Assembly (NCBI GenBank): GCA_902729315.2
Contig: LR746265.1
Location: 3,514,892 to 3,578,891, forward strand
Direction of reading: 5' to 3'
DNA length: 64,000 nucleotides
Source of the DNA: Spirodela intermedia
Taxonomy: Eukaryota; Streptophyta; Magnoliopsida; Alismatales; Araceae
Below, piece by piece: positions 1-10,641 of this stretch (the stretch's first letter is position 1; the number at the start of each line of letters is the position of its first letter). A program made the translations under genes and the position numbers. Below the pieces are notes generated by a model. The model saw nothing but the letters and a program-made list of their open reading frames with translations. It ran no database searches and was not told where the DNA came from.

Positions 1-150
1 GATCTCGACCCCGAGCTGAGGACGAACAGAAGCATTCATGGAGGCGAGGGGAAGAGGGGTAACTTCAGATGCCTGTCTCTCTACGGCACCGGGTGCAAAG
101 TCGGCGCCTGCGACGAGATCGTCGTCGCCGAGAACCAGAAGCCGGCCGCC

Positions 151-1569
151 ATGGAATCGGCCACCCCGCGCCGTTCTCTGCCCAGAGTCGCGGAGAGCAG
201 TCTGGAGTGCTTCTCTCACGGAATTTCGGACCTTATTCGGAAGAAGAACTCGAGGAAGGTGAAGGAAATCGTTCCAACTCCGGCGCCGGCGCCTCAATTC
301 GCGCTCCCGGATGATCTGCTGGAAATGTGCCTTCTTCGTCTCCCGTTCGCATCCCTCCAGGCAGCCCGACTCGTCTGCAAGAAATGGCTGCACCTGACAA
401 CTTCTCCCCAGTTTCTTCACCTGAGATCCAGAGGTTTCACTCATCATCCATGGCTCTTCTTGTTTGGCATCACCAGGAGCGGCTCCTCCGCCGGGGAGAT
501 CCACGCCTTGGATACCTCCCTCAACCAGTGGCACACCATCCGAGCTGATCTTCTCGCGGGGAGGTTCCTGTTCTCTGTGGCCGCCGTCGGGAGCGACATC
601 TACGTCGTCGGAGGCTACTCGAACTCCGCCGACGCCGCCGCACTGTCAGGGAGAAGCTCTCTCAAGACCCACAGAGGGGTGCTGGTGTTCAGCCCTCTGA
701 CAGGGAAATGGCGCAAGGCCTCACCTCTGAGGGTCCCAAGGTCGGGGCCTATCCTGGGCGTCCTCAAGGTCAGCTCGAGTTCCTCTTTTCTCCAAAGCCG
801 TCGGCGGCTCGAGCGTCGCCACCTGAAGCGCCCAAAACTGAAGGAATACCTCAACGAAGTGGAGGAATCCACCGGGAAACAATTATCATCAGAAGCTGTC
901 GGCCGGAAGACGAACGAGGAGGGATCGAGGTTCCTTCTGATCGCCGCCGGCGGCCGGGGTTCTTGGGACGAGCCGCTGGATTCTGTGGAGGTCTACGATC
1001 CTGTGGCGGACCAATGGACGGCGATCGGGAAGTTGCCGGAGGACCTCGGCGGCGCCGCCTGCTCGGGGGCGGCGTGTGGCGGCATGTTCTACGTCTACTC
1101 GGAAGCCAACCGGCTGGCCCGCTACGACCCGGAGCGGGGCCTCTGGGCGATCATTGAGACGTCTCGGCCGCCCCCACGGCTGCACGCCTACCGGCCGGCG
1201 GTCGTCTCCTCCGGCGACGGCCGCCTGTTCTTGCTCGGCGTGTCGTGGGGCGACGGGGACCGGCGGCTTGGTGGCTGCGAGAAGGCCCTGAGGAAACTGT
1301 GGGAGCTCGACCTCGACCTCATGGCATGGGCGGAGGTGGCGAGCCACCCCGACGCCCCCATGGACATGAACGCCGTGTTCTTCGCCGAGCGGAGCAGGAT
1401 ATATGGGATTGAGATGTTCAAGATCTTCGGCCAGGTGCTTGACTTTTTGACCTCCTGCGATGTCTCCGGCAGGGAAGTGAAGTGGAACCACATCTCCACC
1501 CAGCACTCCGCCCACCCAGCGGCCGCCTCCTCCTGCTCCACCAAGTCAATGGTCGTCCTGCGCCTGTGA
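151..1569 (+). CDS. F-box/kelch-repeat protein, intronless
   Basis: A 472-residue open frame. Residues about 50-90 form an F-box (starts FALPDDLLEMCLLRLPF, then the RLVCKKW signature), the part that binds the SKP1 adaptor of SCF ubiquitin ligases. Kelch-like blades follow: a GSDIYVVGGY stretch, a VFSPLTGKW stretch, an EVYDPVADQW stretch and an ARYDPERGLW stretch, as expected for a substrate-binding propeller. The likely role is substrate choice for ubiquitylation; the substrate cannot be read. The first ATG of the frame is used; a little over 40 residues before the F-box is normal for the At5g15710-like group. No intron is needed. The reading is GC-rich, so long shadow frames exist on both strands. 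F-box plus kelch is clear; the exact orthologue is not. Confidence 0.9.
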   Translation: MESATPRRSLPRVAESSLECFSHGISDLIRKKNSRKVKEIVPTPAPAPQFALPDDLLEMCLLRLPFASLQAARLVCKKWLHLTTSPQFLHLRSRGFTHHPWLFLFGITRSGSSAGEIHALDTSLNQWHTIRADLLAGRFLFSVAAVGSDIYVVGGYSNSADAAALSGRSSLKTHRGVLVFSPLTGKWRKASPLRVPRSGPILGVLKVSSSSSFLQSRRRLERRHLKRPKLKEYLNEVEESTGKQLSSEAVGRKTNEEGSRFLLIAAGGRGSWDEPLDSVEVYDPVADQWTAIGKLPEDLGGAACSGAACGGMFYVYSEANRLARYDPERGLWAIIETSRPPPRLHAYRPAVVSSGDGRLFLLGVSWGDGDRRLGGCEKALRKLWELDLDLMAWAEVASHPDAPMDMNAVFFAERSRIYGIEMFKIFGQVLDFLTSCDVSGREVKWNHISTQHSAHPAAASSCSTKSMVVLRL

Positions 1570-2188
1570 ATCCTCCCCCTCCCCCGTTGACCCAATCGCT
1601 CTCTCCATTGTTCCTGGATTTTTTTCTGTCGTCGTTGTGCGTGTTAAGTCGTCCATTATTAGCCTTGGATTTGACTTTACGAATGATCCCCGCCTCGTCT
1701 CTGTGGATGGATCTCCATTTTGTCATGAAATCCCGATCCTGTCTCTGATATATTCGTGATTTGCCACAACTGGATATAACCATAAATTACGTAAATTACG
1801 ACTCGGCTCAGACCGAGTCGGGTGCCATGCTTCCGTCCGTGGCTCGTGGGCTTGACTCGGTGAGCCCAGTCAACTCTACCGGGGCTGTGTGAGTTTGTGG
1901 TCTGATACAACACCTGGGCAATCATTGATTGGTTGCCCTGATCAACTTGTCTTCAGGTCCGAAGTACTTGCACAATTAGTTTTGACAACAGGGGGTTTTT
2001 GCCTATTATTTTTGTAATATAGGAGGGTGGTATTTATGAATAAAATTAGTCCCCTGCCAACCGACGTCGAAACAATCTCTCTCTCTTTCTCTCCTTTCCC
2101 TCTCTGTAAGCAACTTATCCCAGCCCCTTCAACGGAGTACAAAACTCCCCGTCTCTCGTCCTCCCTGAGGAAGAAGGAGAATCACAGA
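1570..2188. other. intergenic region, F-box gene to AVT3 gene
   Basis: No gene seen. It should hold the 3' UTR of the F-box gene and the promoter and 5' leader of the transporter. A short GACTCGG / CCGAGTC inverted repeat lies near 1800-1820, and the leader just before the next ATG is CT-rich (about 2078-2106). The transporter frame is open upstream to 2027, but the residues there do not look like family sequence. Confidence 0.5.
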
Positions 2189-3502
2189 ATGGGTTTCGAG
2201 GAGGCTAGCTCTTCCTCCCATGGGCTCACAGTCCCCGCAGAGGACGCCGGCAGCGTACCCCTGCTGCAGGGGCACCACGATGGCCACCGGCATCTCTCCT
2301 CCCAGTCGAAGACCTTCGCCAATATCTTCATCGCCATCGTCGGCTCAGGCGTCCTCGGCCTGCCCTACACCTTCAAGCGCACCGGCTGGGCTGCCGGCGC
2401 CCTCATGATCTTCGTCGTCGCCGGGCTCACCTACCACTGCATGATGCTCCTCGTGTACACCCGCCGGAAGCTCGAAAAGGATCGGGGCTTCTCCAAGATC
2501 ACCTCCTTCGGCGACCTCGGCCTCGTCGTCTCCGGTGAAATTGGGAAGTTCGCCGTCGACGTCATGATCGTCCTCAGCCAGGCGGGGTTCTGCGTCAGTT
2601 ACCTCATCTTCATCGCCAACACCCTCGCCCACATCATCAACGCTTCGGGCGACGAGGATTCCTCCCCCTCTGCGTTGAATCTCATCGGATCTGGTCTCCT
2701 CAGCCTGGCGCCCAAATCCTTATACATCTGGGGGATGTTCCCCTTCCAATTGGGGCTCAATTCTATCAGGACCCTAACCCGGCTGGCCCCTCTCAGCATC
2801 TTCGCCGACGTGGTCGAGATCGGGGCCATGGGGGTCGTCATGGTGGAAGACGTGACCCTCTTTCTCCAGCAACACCAGGCCCTGCAGGCCTTCCGGGGAT
2901 TGTCGGTGGTGTTCTACGGCCTCGGGGTCGCCGTCTTCGCCTTCGAAGGGATCGGGATGGTCCTCCCGCTGGAGTCAGAGGCGGCCGACAAGGCGAAGTT
3001 CGGGAAGACTCTTGGGGTCTCCCTCTTCTTCATTTCCCTCATGTACGGCTTCTTCGGGGTTCTCGGCTACTTCGCCTTCGGGGAGGAGACCAGGGACATC
3101 ATCACCAACAACCTCGGGAGGGGTTTCCTCACCGAGCTGGTCCAGTTGGGCCTCTGCATCAACCTATTCTTCAGCTTCCCTTTGATGATGAATCCGGTGC
3201 ACGAGGTGATGGAGCGGCGGTTCGCCGGCAAGCGGTTCTGCGTGTGGCTGCGGTGGGTGGTGGTGCTGGGCGTCACTCTCGTAGCCCTCCTCGTCCCCAA
3301 TTTCGCCGATTTCCTGTCCCTCGTCGGCAGCGCCGTCTGCTGCACGCTCGGCTTCGTGCTGCCGGCGTGGTTCCATCTCAAGGTTTTCAAGGAGGAGATG
3401 GGGGTGTTGCAGATGGCTGTAGACGGTGGCATCATCATCATCGGCTTGGTCTTCGCCACCGTCGGCACCTGGTCCTCCCTCGCCGAGATCATCACCGCCT
3501 AG
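2189..3502 (+). CDS. AVT3: AVT3-type vacuolar amino acid transporter
   Basis: 437 residues, intronless, amino acid/auxin permease (AAAP, SLC36-like) family. After a hydrophilic N-terminus of about 45 residues the first membrane helix carries the family signature IVGSGVLGLPYTFKRTGW; about ten more hydrophobic segments follow, including FAFEGIGMVLPLE and the NPVHEVMERR loop. Plant AVT3 proteins sit in the tonoplast and export neutral amino acids from the vacuole; that role is inferred from family. I start at 2189 rather than the upstream in-frame codons because this gives the usual AVT3 length and N-terminus. The last codons and stop lie inside a 57-bp tandem duplication, so a second copy of the C-terminal codons and stop follows immediately. 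Confidence 0.9.
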   Translation: MGFEEASSSSHGLTVPAEDAGSVPLLQGHHDGHRHLSSQSKTFANIFIAIVGSGVLGLPYTFKRTGWAAGALMIFVVAGLTYHCMMLLVYTRRKLEKDRGFSKITSFGDLGLVVSGEIGKFAVDVMIVLSQAGFCVSYLIFIANTLAHIINASGDEDSSPSALNLIGSGLLSLAPKSLYIWGMFPFQLGLNSIRTLTRLAPLSIFADVVEIGAMGVVMVEDVTLFLQQHQALQAFRGLSVVFYGLGVAVFAFEGIGMVLPLESEAADKAKFGKTLGVSLFFISLMYGFFGVLGYFAFGEETRDIITNNLGRGFLTELVQLGLCINLFFSFPLMMNPVHEVMERRFAGKRFCVWLRWVVVLGVTLVALLVPNFADFLSLVGSAVCCTLGFVLPAWFHLKVFKEEMGVLQMAVDGGIIIIGLVFATVGTWSSLAEIITA

Positions 3503-3593
3503 AACAACGGGCGGCGGAAAGGGGTTTCATCACAGGTCGCCGAGATCATCACCGCCTAGAACAACGGGCAGCGGAAAGGGGTTCATCACAGGT
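3481..3593. repeat. 57-bp tandem duplication over the AVT3 stop codon
   Basis: Unit 1 is 3481-3537 and unit 2 is 3538-3593. They differ by one substitution and one missing T that I can see. Unit 1 carries the last seven codons and the TAG stop of the transporter; unit 2 repeats that tail in the 3' UTR. The protein is not changed, because the first stop is intact. Confidence 0.85.
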
Positions 3594-3823
3594 CACCCGT
3601 AAAGGTCAACAGTGAGGAGGGCATCTTCGGATTGTCTTCTCTTCATCTGATTTTTGTCCAGTGTGTGTGGAATTGAACGTCTCCGTCGCCGCCCTGCAAT
3701 AGCTGTTGCAGAGCCGTCTCCATGTGACTTCTTACGGGGCTCATACGTGTATTCTATCATATCTTGTGTTTGAGGAAATGATAAGCTTCATCACCTCGCT
3801 TCGCTGTTTGATCACGTACCACA

Positions 3824-4244
3824 GCCGTCTCTCTTTCTTTGACTTGTTGCATTGACCTTTTTCCTCTCCCCTCGAGGTGGGTCAGCAGCATGATGCTGTG
3901 GGCGAGCCCCCCGGGTTCGGCCATGGCCGACCTCAAGGCGTGCAGGACCGTGAGGGAGCTGCGGCAGCTCCACGCGGCGGCCATTAAGACGGGACACATC
4001 CGAGACTTCGCCTCGTGGCGGCGGACGTACTGCCGTCTCCGCCCTTTCTTTGACTTGTTGCATTGACCTTTTTCCTCTCCCCTCGAGGTGGGTCAGCAGC
4101 ATGATGCTGTGGGCGAGCCCCCCGGGTTCGGCCATGGCCGACCTCAAGGCGTGCAGGACCGTGAGGGAGCTGCGGCAGCTCCACGCGGCGGCCATTAAGA
4201 CGGGACACATCCGAGACCCCCTCGTGGCGGCGGAGGTTCTGCGG
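3824..4244 (+). repeat. Tandem duplication of the PPR gene 5' end
   Basis: Two direct copies with a 211-bp offset. Positions 3834-4006 and 4045-4217 look identical base for base (173 bp); homology then continues with differences to about 4030 and 4244. The copies share a GCCGTCTC junction motif (3824-3831 and 4032-4039). Each copy contains about 56 bp of leader, the ATG and about 39 codons of the PPR protein. Copy 2 continues into the full gene; copy 1 breaks off. Confidence 0.9.
3890..4066 (+). pseudogene. Truncated 5' copy of the PPR gene (possible uORF)
   Basis: This 58-codon frame starts at the same ATG, in the same base context, as the intact gene 211 bp downstream and encodes the same first 39 or so residues, then runs out of register into the second copy and stops at 4066, 35 bases before the real start. 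If transcription begins upstream of copy 1, it would act as an upstream reading frame in the leader of the PPR mRNA. No PPR motif is complete in it. Confidence 0.7.
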
Positions 4245-5975
4245 ACCGCCGCCCTGTCGGAGGACCGAGATCTCCGGTACGCGGGGCTCGTCTTCTCCCA
4301 GATGGAGGCCCCCAACATCTTCTCCTGGAACACCATGATTCGGGCTTTCTCCGAGAGCAGCTGCGACCTGGCCTCTGGGGGCATTCTCCTCTACTGCCGG
4401 ATGTTGCAGGGGGACCCCTCCGCCATCCCCAACAAATATACCTTTCCTTCGGTGCTCAAGGCCTGCGCCGCCGCCGCCGCCGGCGAGGAGGCGAGGCAGA
4501 TCCACGCGCAGGCGATCAAGATGGGCCTCGATGCCGATGGGTTCGTCGCCAGCAACCTCGTCCGCGCGTACGCGACGTGCCGGAGCATGGACGACGCCCG
4601 CCGACTGTTCCGCCGGAGCCGCCTGCCGGAGAGGAGCGAGTCCGCCGTCGTCCTGCAGAACGTCATAATTGATGGCTACATGTGCCTCGGCATGGTCGAG
4701 CACGCCAGAAAAGCGTTCGATGAAATGCCTGTGAGAAGTGTGGTGTCTTGGAACGCCGTTGTGGCCGGCTACGCGCAGAACGGGCTCTTCAAGCACGCCG
4801 TCGACGTGTTCCGCAGCATGCAGGCGGAGGGCGTGGGGCCGAATCACGTCACCCTGGTGAGCGTCCTCCCCGCGATCTCCCACCTCGGAGCGCTCGATCT
4901 GGGCAAGTGGGTTCACGCGTACGCTACGAGGAACGACATCGAAGTGGACGACGTGCTCGGCTCCGCTCTCGTGGACATGTACGCCAAGTGCGGGAGCATA
5001 GAGAGGGCTCTGCAGGTGTTCGAGGAAATTCCGAGCAGGAGGAGGAGAAATCCCATCATCTGGAGCGCAGTGATCAGCGGCCTGGCCCTGCACGGCCGCG
5101 CCGACGACGCCGTCGAGCAGTTTGCTAGGATGGAGCGGGAGGGAGTGATCCCCACCGACGTCGCCTTCATCGGTGTCCTCAAAGCCTGCAGCCACGGAGG
5201 GCTGGTTGAAGCAGGAAGGAGATTCTTCCGCCGCATGGTGGATGTGTACGGGCTGAAGCCACGGCTGGAGCACTACGGCTGCATGGTGGACATGCTCGGC
5301 CGCGCAGGCCTGCTGGAAGAGGCCGAACAGCTCCTGCTGGGCATGCCCATGGCTCCTGACGACGTCATCCTCAAGTCTCTCCTCAGCGCCTGCAAGATGC
5401 ACGGCGCCGTCGAGATGGGTAGCCGGGTGGCGGACCGCCTCATGGAGCTCGCCCCACGCGACGGCGGCTGCTTCGTGCTGCTCTCCAATCTCTACGCCTC
5501 GCTGGGAAACTGGGAGGCCGTCGCCAAGGTGAGGCTGATGATGAAAGAACTGGGCGTGACAAAGGATCCGGGGAGAAGCTGGATCACGCTCGACGGGGTC
5601 GTCCACGGGTTCGTCGTCGAGGACAGCTCCCACCGGAGGAGCGGGGAGATCCACACCATGCTGGAGGAGATCTCCTTGAAGCTCCGGTCGGCGGGGCACA
5701 CGCCGGACATCAAGCAGGTGCTGCTGAACATCGACGACGAAGAGAAAGAGAGCGCTCTCAAGTACCACAGCGAGAAGATCGCGGTGGCCTTCGGCTTGAT
5801 CAGCACCGAGCCTGGCGCGGAACTGCGCGTGGTGAAGAACCTGCGGGTCTGCGCGGACTGCCATGAATCCATGAAGCTCATCTCGAAGATATATAACCGG
5901 AGGATAGTCGTGAGGGATAGAAGCCGCTTCCACCATTTTGAAGGCGGGGTCTGCTCCTGCAAGGACTACTGGTGA
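4101..5975 (+). CDS. PPR protein, PLS class with E/E+ and DYW domains (LPA66-like)
   Basis: 624 residues, intronless. Tandem P, L and S pentatricopeptide repeats run from about residue 60 to 430 (for example SWNTMIRAF, SWNAVVAGYAQNG, LVDMYAKCGSIERA, IIWSAVISG, HYGCMVDMLGRAG), followed by E/E+ motifs and a complete DYW deaminase-like domain: the HSEK zinc-ligand motif (YHSEKIAVAFGL), the CADCH motif and the terminal CKDYW. Such proteins edit specific C residues to U in plastid or mitochondrial RNA. The residues around the opening ACRTVRELRQLHA and the domain order resemble Arabidopsis LPA66 (At5g48910), which edits plastid psbF; the target here is inference. A second in-frame ATG is at 4134. 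I saw no strong transit peptide at the short N-terminus, which is odd for an organelle protein. Confidence 0.9.
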   Translation: MMLWASPPGSAMADLKACRTVRELRQLHAAAIKTGHIRDPLVAAEVLRTAALSEDRDLRYAGLVFSQMEAPNIFSWNTMIRAFSESSCDLASGGILLYCRMLQGDPSAIPNKYTFPSVLKACAAAAAGEEARQIHAQAIKMGLDADGFVASNLVRAYATCRSMDDARRLFRRSRLPERSESAVVLQNVIIDGYMCLGMVEHARKAFDEMPVRSVVSWNAVVAGYAQNGLFKHAVDVFRSMQAEGVGPNHVTLVSVLPAISHLGALDLGKWVHAYATRNDIEVDDVLGSALVDMYAKCGSIERALQVFEEIPSRRRRNPIIWSAVISGLALHGRADDAVEQFARMEREGVIPTDVAFIGVLKACSHGGLVEAGRRFFRRMVDVYGLKPRLEHYGCMVDMLGRAGLLEEAEQLLLGMPMAPDDVILKSLLSACKMHGAVEMGSRVADRLMELAPRDGGCFVLLSNLYASLGNWEAVAKVRLMMKELGVTKDPGRSWITLDGVVHGFVVEDSSHRRSGEIHTMLEEISLKLRSAGHTPDIKQVLLNIDDEEKESALKYHSEKIAVAFGLISTEPGAELRVVKNLRVCADCHESMKLISKIYNRRIVVRDRSRFHHFEGGVCSCKDYW

Positions 5976-6317
5976 CCAACCCACAGAGCTCGCATGTAAT
6001 CGGAAGATAGAAAAGTTTCATTTTTTTTTGGAACAAGTTAAGGTCTTTTTGCTACTCCGAGCTTCGCGAGGGCAAATACGACAGTTGGTCGATTTTAGGA
6101 GACGTTTCCGTGTACGTCACCAACGAAGAGCAGGTCAGCTGGCGTCTATTGGCCGTCTGATTGGTGGATTTTGGCAGGATCCCCCAGGTAAAAGGATCTC
6201 GACATGCGTGGTCGTGGTGCACGAGGCCGATCCGAGAATCCCAAAGGGACGCAGCGTCCGTCTGCGGAGAGATCCTCTTCCCGTTTTCTATTCTCTCTCC
6301 TTGTCTCTCGGTCCGCC
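5976..6317. other. intergenic region, PPR gene to IscA gene
   Basis: A short 342-bp gap holding the PPR 3' UTR and the IscA promoter and leader. No gene and no clear TATA box seen. Confidence 0.4.
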
Positions 6318-6481
6318 ATGGCCGTCTCAGCTTCTCCAAGTTCGCTCTCCATCGGTTGTCCGACCTGGAAATCTAATTCTGTTGCTGCGTCTAGGTCACC
6401 TGCTCTAGTGCGATGGCCCGTCACGGATCTCAATCGTAGGCTTCCTCTGTCGATCCGGTGCAGCTCGGCGACTGGTGCGAC

Positions 6482-6535
<54 letters not shown>

Positions 6536-9338
6536 TTGCTTATGTGCCTATTTTATTCTTGTATCTGCATTCATCGACCATGTTTTTCTTCTCAAGTATG
6601 GTTTACCCCGGAGCTCCATGTACGTTGCTTTCAATTCATTTACCTCTCGCAAATTGTGTAGTTCTCATTTCTTGCTTCCATTCTTCCTGCTGCTGTCTTA
6701 TTATTTTGGCCAATAATACCCTGTTCTTGGAAAAAAAAATCCCATTCAATCGATGCTTCTAGGAGTCAAACCCACCCACACACACATACCCACCCTGAGA
6801 CGGAGGGAAACTTCTCGTCTTCCGTATTTCTTCCTCAAAACTATTTCGTCTTGCATACTATATGTATTCTATTTTGAAAAGTTTAGTTTTTTATTGTAGA
6901 AATTCAACTTTCTTGTTCTTGAATAACTATACTGATGCCTCTCCGAAGCTGCGTTGCGAAGCTTCACCTAGTTTCCTCTGGCTATGAAGGCAAGCTGATC
7001 CTTATGGTAGGCACTAGGAAGGGATCTTCTCTGAACCCATTTTTATTTTCACAATTTACGCTATGTTTTCCCACCGCCGACAAACTGAACAAAGTTATGT
7101 TCCACCTCGCACCTGACCAGGAAAATAACGTATCACAGCAGATGAAGCATTCATACTTTTCATTATCCCTTTTACTCTCTGCCCTCTTTCTGTAAATGAT
7201 TCCGTGCAGTTATGGATTACCATCTTGGTGCTGGAAATCCTATCCAGTTTTTCATTGACTCACTGCTTCATAGTGATGCATGTTTTAATCCGAACCTTGG
7301 AAGTATAATTTGATATCATCACTATCTCCTTTTTATTTTTCCTTTGTCCATAAAATATGGCCTGTGAGTTTTTGAGGACTTTGGACATCAGAGAAAAACT
7401 CTTTTCTGTACCTGAGAACTGATAAATCTTTACTTACAGTTATACCTACAATGATGTGAATGCTCATGGTCTGGGTGTGAAAGCATCGCTGAGTAATGTT
7501 TTGTCTTGAATGCTATAGATTTGTAAGAAAGTTAGTTCTTGTAATTTCGTTTGTCCATTAGCATTTCCCCTGTGTAATTATCCTTCTTAATTAAGCAACG
7601 GAATTTTTTCATGCATGAACTCTAAGGTTAAGTAATGGATTTCTCTTGGTCACTTGTAGAGATGATGCAGGTTAGGGTCTATCTAGACTTCTGAAGGAAT
7701 TTCAGTGTTGCGACCATTGATTGAAACTTACTTTCTTAGTATCCTCGGAAATTCTTGGGATGCTAAGCTTCACTCAGATGTTCATCTTATTTCTCTGTAT
7801 TCCATAATCGTTTCAGCAGCAAACACCACAGGAAGCGTTGCACCTGCGATCAAATTGACCGATAAAGCACTGAACCATCTGAATAAGATGAGGATGGAGC
7901 GAAACGAAAATTTATGCTTAAGAATTGGAGTCAAACAAGGCGGATGCTCGGGCATGTCTTACACAATGGATTTCGAGAGCAGAGCCAATGCAAGACCTGA
8001 CGATTCGATTATCGAATATAATGGTTTCGTGATTGGTAAGTGCTTTGGAGATATCTTTTACTTGTGGAAAACATTAGGCTGCTTATCTATATCTGGTGCA
8101 TTAAATCGGTATTTTTTTCTGGCAATCCTCTTTGGACAATGAAATCAAGTTGGGCTGATGTGAGAAGCTATTACTATTAAACTGATATCACAAGGAAATC
8201 ATGTGACATCAGTTTGAATGATATTCTTTTACCTTCACATATTCATAAATCCTCATACTTACACGGAAATCGTGTCCTATCTGAAACACTGTTCCGTGTC
8301 AATGTTTAAGACACATATATTTCTACACAATTTGATAGAATATAGAATGCACTGTTCAAATACCATTAGACTGGATAGAATCCATTAGTTCTAGTGCAGT
8401 AGAATCAGCCAGATTGTCCTTATTTCCTGGGTAATGGGAAACTGAGAATGGTAAAAAAATCAGTTCAACATCGTGCTGTGTTTAGAACTCCTGCTGGGTA
8501 CGACCATTCTTAAAAGGAATTGACTAGTATTCTTAATTTAGTGATCACGTGAGATGATAAGATTGTAAGTACTCTTCTGTCGAGAATTCTAAAATAAAAT
8601 TATGGAATTTAATGATCAATTGAGATGATAGGATAGGAAACATTGTTAACAGGGCAACAACAGTAGGCAAAGAAAATCAATGAAGAATTTCTGTGGTATG
8701 CTGGTCCTGTAGATCATCGCCTATGCCTCTCCTTTCCTATTCATGTTCACGATTTGAATGCGGAAGTGAGAAACCAACGTGGCTCATGGTAAGTTGGGCT
8801 TCATAATAAACTTCATCTTCGGATTTTAGAGATGTGTATTATATTACTTTAGTAATTCTTCTGGCTCCTGTCTTTAGAGTGCTGGGAACGGAGGTAAATC
8901 AATAAAGATATTTGTAATTAAATATTTGGTCTTGGTCTGATTTCAGTATCTGCAAGTGGTTTATGAGCAACGTGATCAGGGATGACCCAATCAGAAAAGG
9001 ATAGGAAAGCAATTGACAGAATTGGACTTGGGAAAGCAGAGCTTTCTAGGAAGTGAAGGTCGTTGAGGATGGAGAAGAGATGACTATAGGAGACGGGGAA
9101 AATATGGCTCCCATGCCATGGGAGAGAAGATGGTAGGTAGAAGGTGGCAGATAAATGAAGATGCGGCGGATTCTGGTTGCTCGTCTGCTAGAATTGTGCC
9201 AATGAACTTTCATTTGGCCAGCTCAAGAGATTCAGTCCCTAAATCGACCAAACCTCCACAAACCGCACCTGGTTGTTTGAGTGATCAGTAGGGGAACCTG
9301 AGGTTTCTTCCAGCGGGATGGGCCAGGCTTAGGAATAC

Positions 9339-9385
<47 letters not shown>

Positions 9386-10075
9386 GTGCAGTTGCAGAGA
9401 TCAGCTTTCTACCTGGCCTGAATAGGACTCAGGCGAGGCTATTTTCCTTTCCAATCTTGGTTCTCTGGATGAAGTGCAGAAAAGAAATAGAAACTAGCCC
9501 AAGCCAGGCCCTGGGCTCACTTGGTTCATTGGCATCCCTAGTCGTTTCATGCAGATGATTTTTAGGGAATTATCACTCCGGCTGTTCTTTTTCTTATCTT
9601 CGACCAGCGAATCGCAGTTGTGTCAACTTTCTAGAAAATGTATATTGAGCTATTTACTTAGCTGGAGACTTGAGAACCCACTCACCAATCAAGAGGAGGG
9701 AGCACAGGGGATTCATAGGTAATGAAAATTGGCCTAGTTACAGTAGAAGGTTAGGTCAAACTCCACCCGTTCCATCACTCCCCAGGCGGAACCTGACACC
9801 CCTCTTGGACCCAAGTGGCTGAAGCTCATGGCTTCTCTCTTATTTTTTTATTCATCTGCAGTGATTTCCTTCCCCTTTATCTCCACTGGGTTCATGCTTC
9901 GCTTCCTTCTGACTCTCTCCCTCTTCTTGCAGTCACTGATCCCAAGAGCCTCCTATTTCTCTACGGAATGCAGCTGGATTTCAGCGACGCACTCATCGGC
10001 GGCGGCTTCTCCTTCAAGAACCCTAATGCTACTCAAACCTGTGGCTGCGGCAAATCCTTTGCGGCAGAAATGTAA
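6318..10075 (+). CDS. Plastid IscA/SufA-type Fe-S cluster assembly protein
   Basis: Three exons joined by GT..AG introns: 6318-6474, 7817-8035, 9933-10075 (phases 1 and 1), giving 172 residues. Residues 1-50 are Ser/Ala/Arg-rich like a chloroplast transit peptide. The A-type carrier domain follows (starts [15 protein letters not shown]), with the first conserved cysteine in [10 protein letters not shown] and the last two in [12 protein letters not shown] at the C-terminus; these three cysteines hold the [2Fe-2S] cluster. It should act as Fe-S carrier or scaffold in the plastid SUF pathway (CpIscA, At1g10500 type). Intron 1 contains a long CT repeat and intron 2 a GA repeat. Exon ends were placed by family homology plus splice sites, and every codon joins cleanly. 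Confidence 0.9.
6485..6532. repeat. (CT)n microsatellite in IscA intron 1
   Basis: About 24 uninterrupted CT dinucleotides, starting only about ten bases inside the intron after the exon 1 donor. Confidence 0.95.
9341..9381. repeat. (GA)n microsatellite in IscA intron 2
   Basis: About 20 uninterrupted GA dinucleotides within the second intron. Confidence 0.95.
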
Positions 10076-10641
10076 CCAATAGAATCGAAGCCCAACTCAA
10101 AAAAAAAATCTATTTTTTCAGGGGACCCTCGTCCGTATTGCATGTATATTAATCTCTTAATTCCACCTTTTTAAAGCAATTCCGGTGGGGATTAGAAACA
10201 TGTTCTTATGGATGCACTCCGCCATCCATCGATTGCCACGTGGAGGGCCCCTGTGCTCCGAGACTTCCGGGAATGCTGCTCATTTATGTATAATTTATCT
10301 CGGAAATATCCACAGAAGGCTATTAGAGAGGTTCAGCATTCTTTTTCCAAATATTTTCCTATTTTAATACCATTTAAATATATCTAAGATACTATTATTT
10401 AGTAATATTGAAATTGTAATTTTTTTAATTTTTAAATTTTTAATTTTTTTTTTTTGAAAGGTTGGGGTGAGGGAGAAGAGCCAAGGAGCACGTTGTGTGT
10501 CAAGGTGTGATTTTTTTCAAATGGGTTTCTAGATAAATTCTATCCTCTCGTATTAGAAGGAAAGTTGTGAAAAGTGCAGAAACTGAGTTGCGCAGTCGGA
10601 CGAGATAGAGAGATAACGCCTGCTCCTCAGAGACCACAGAG
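10076..10641. other. intergenic region, IscA gene to DUF1995 gene
   Basis: 566 bp, AT-rich in 10360-10455 with A and T runs. No gene seen; it should contain the IscA 3' UTR and the promoter of the next gene, which starts at 10642. Confidence 0.4.

Noticed and set aside
889-1515. A 208-codon minus-strand frame over the F-box gene
   Set aside because: Composition shadow; the plus strand has F-box and kelch motifs.
3984-5984. A 666-codon open frame antisense to the PPR gene
   Set aside because: It is the shadow of a GC-rich coding frame; its translation is His/Val/Pro-rich without any family resemblance, while the plus strand encodes a complete DYW PPR protein.
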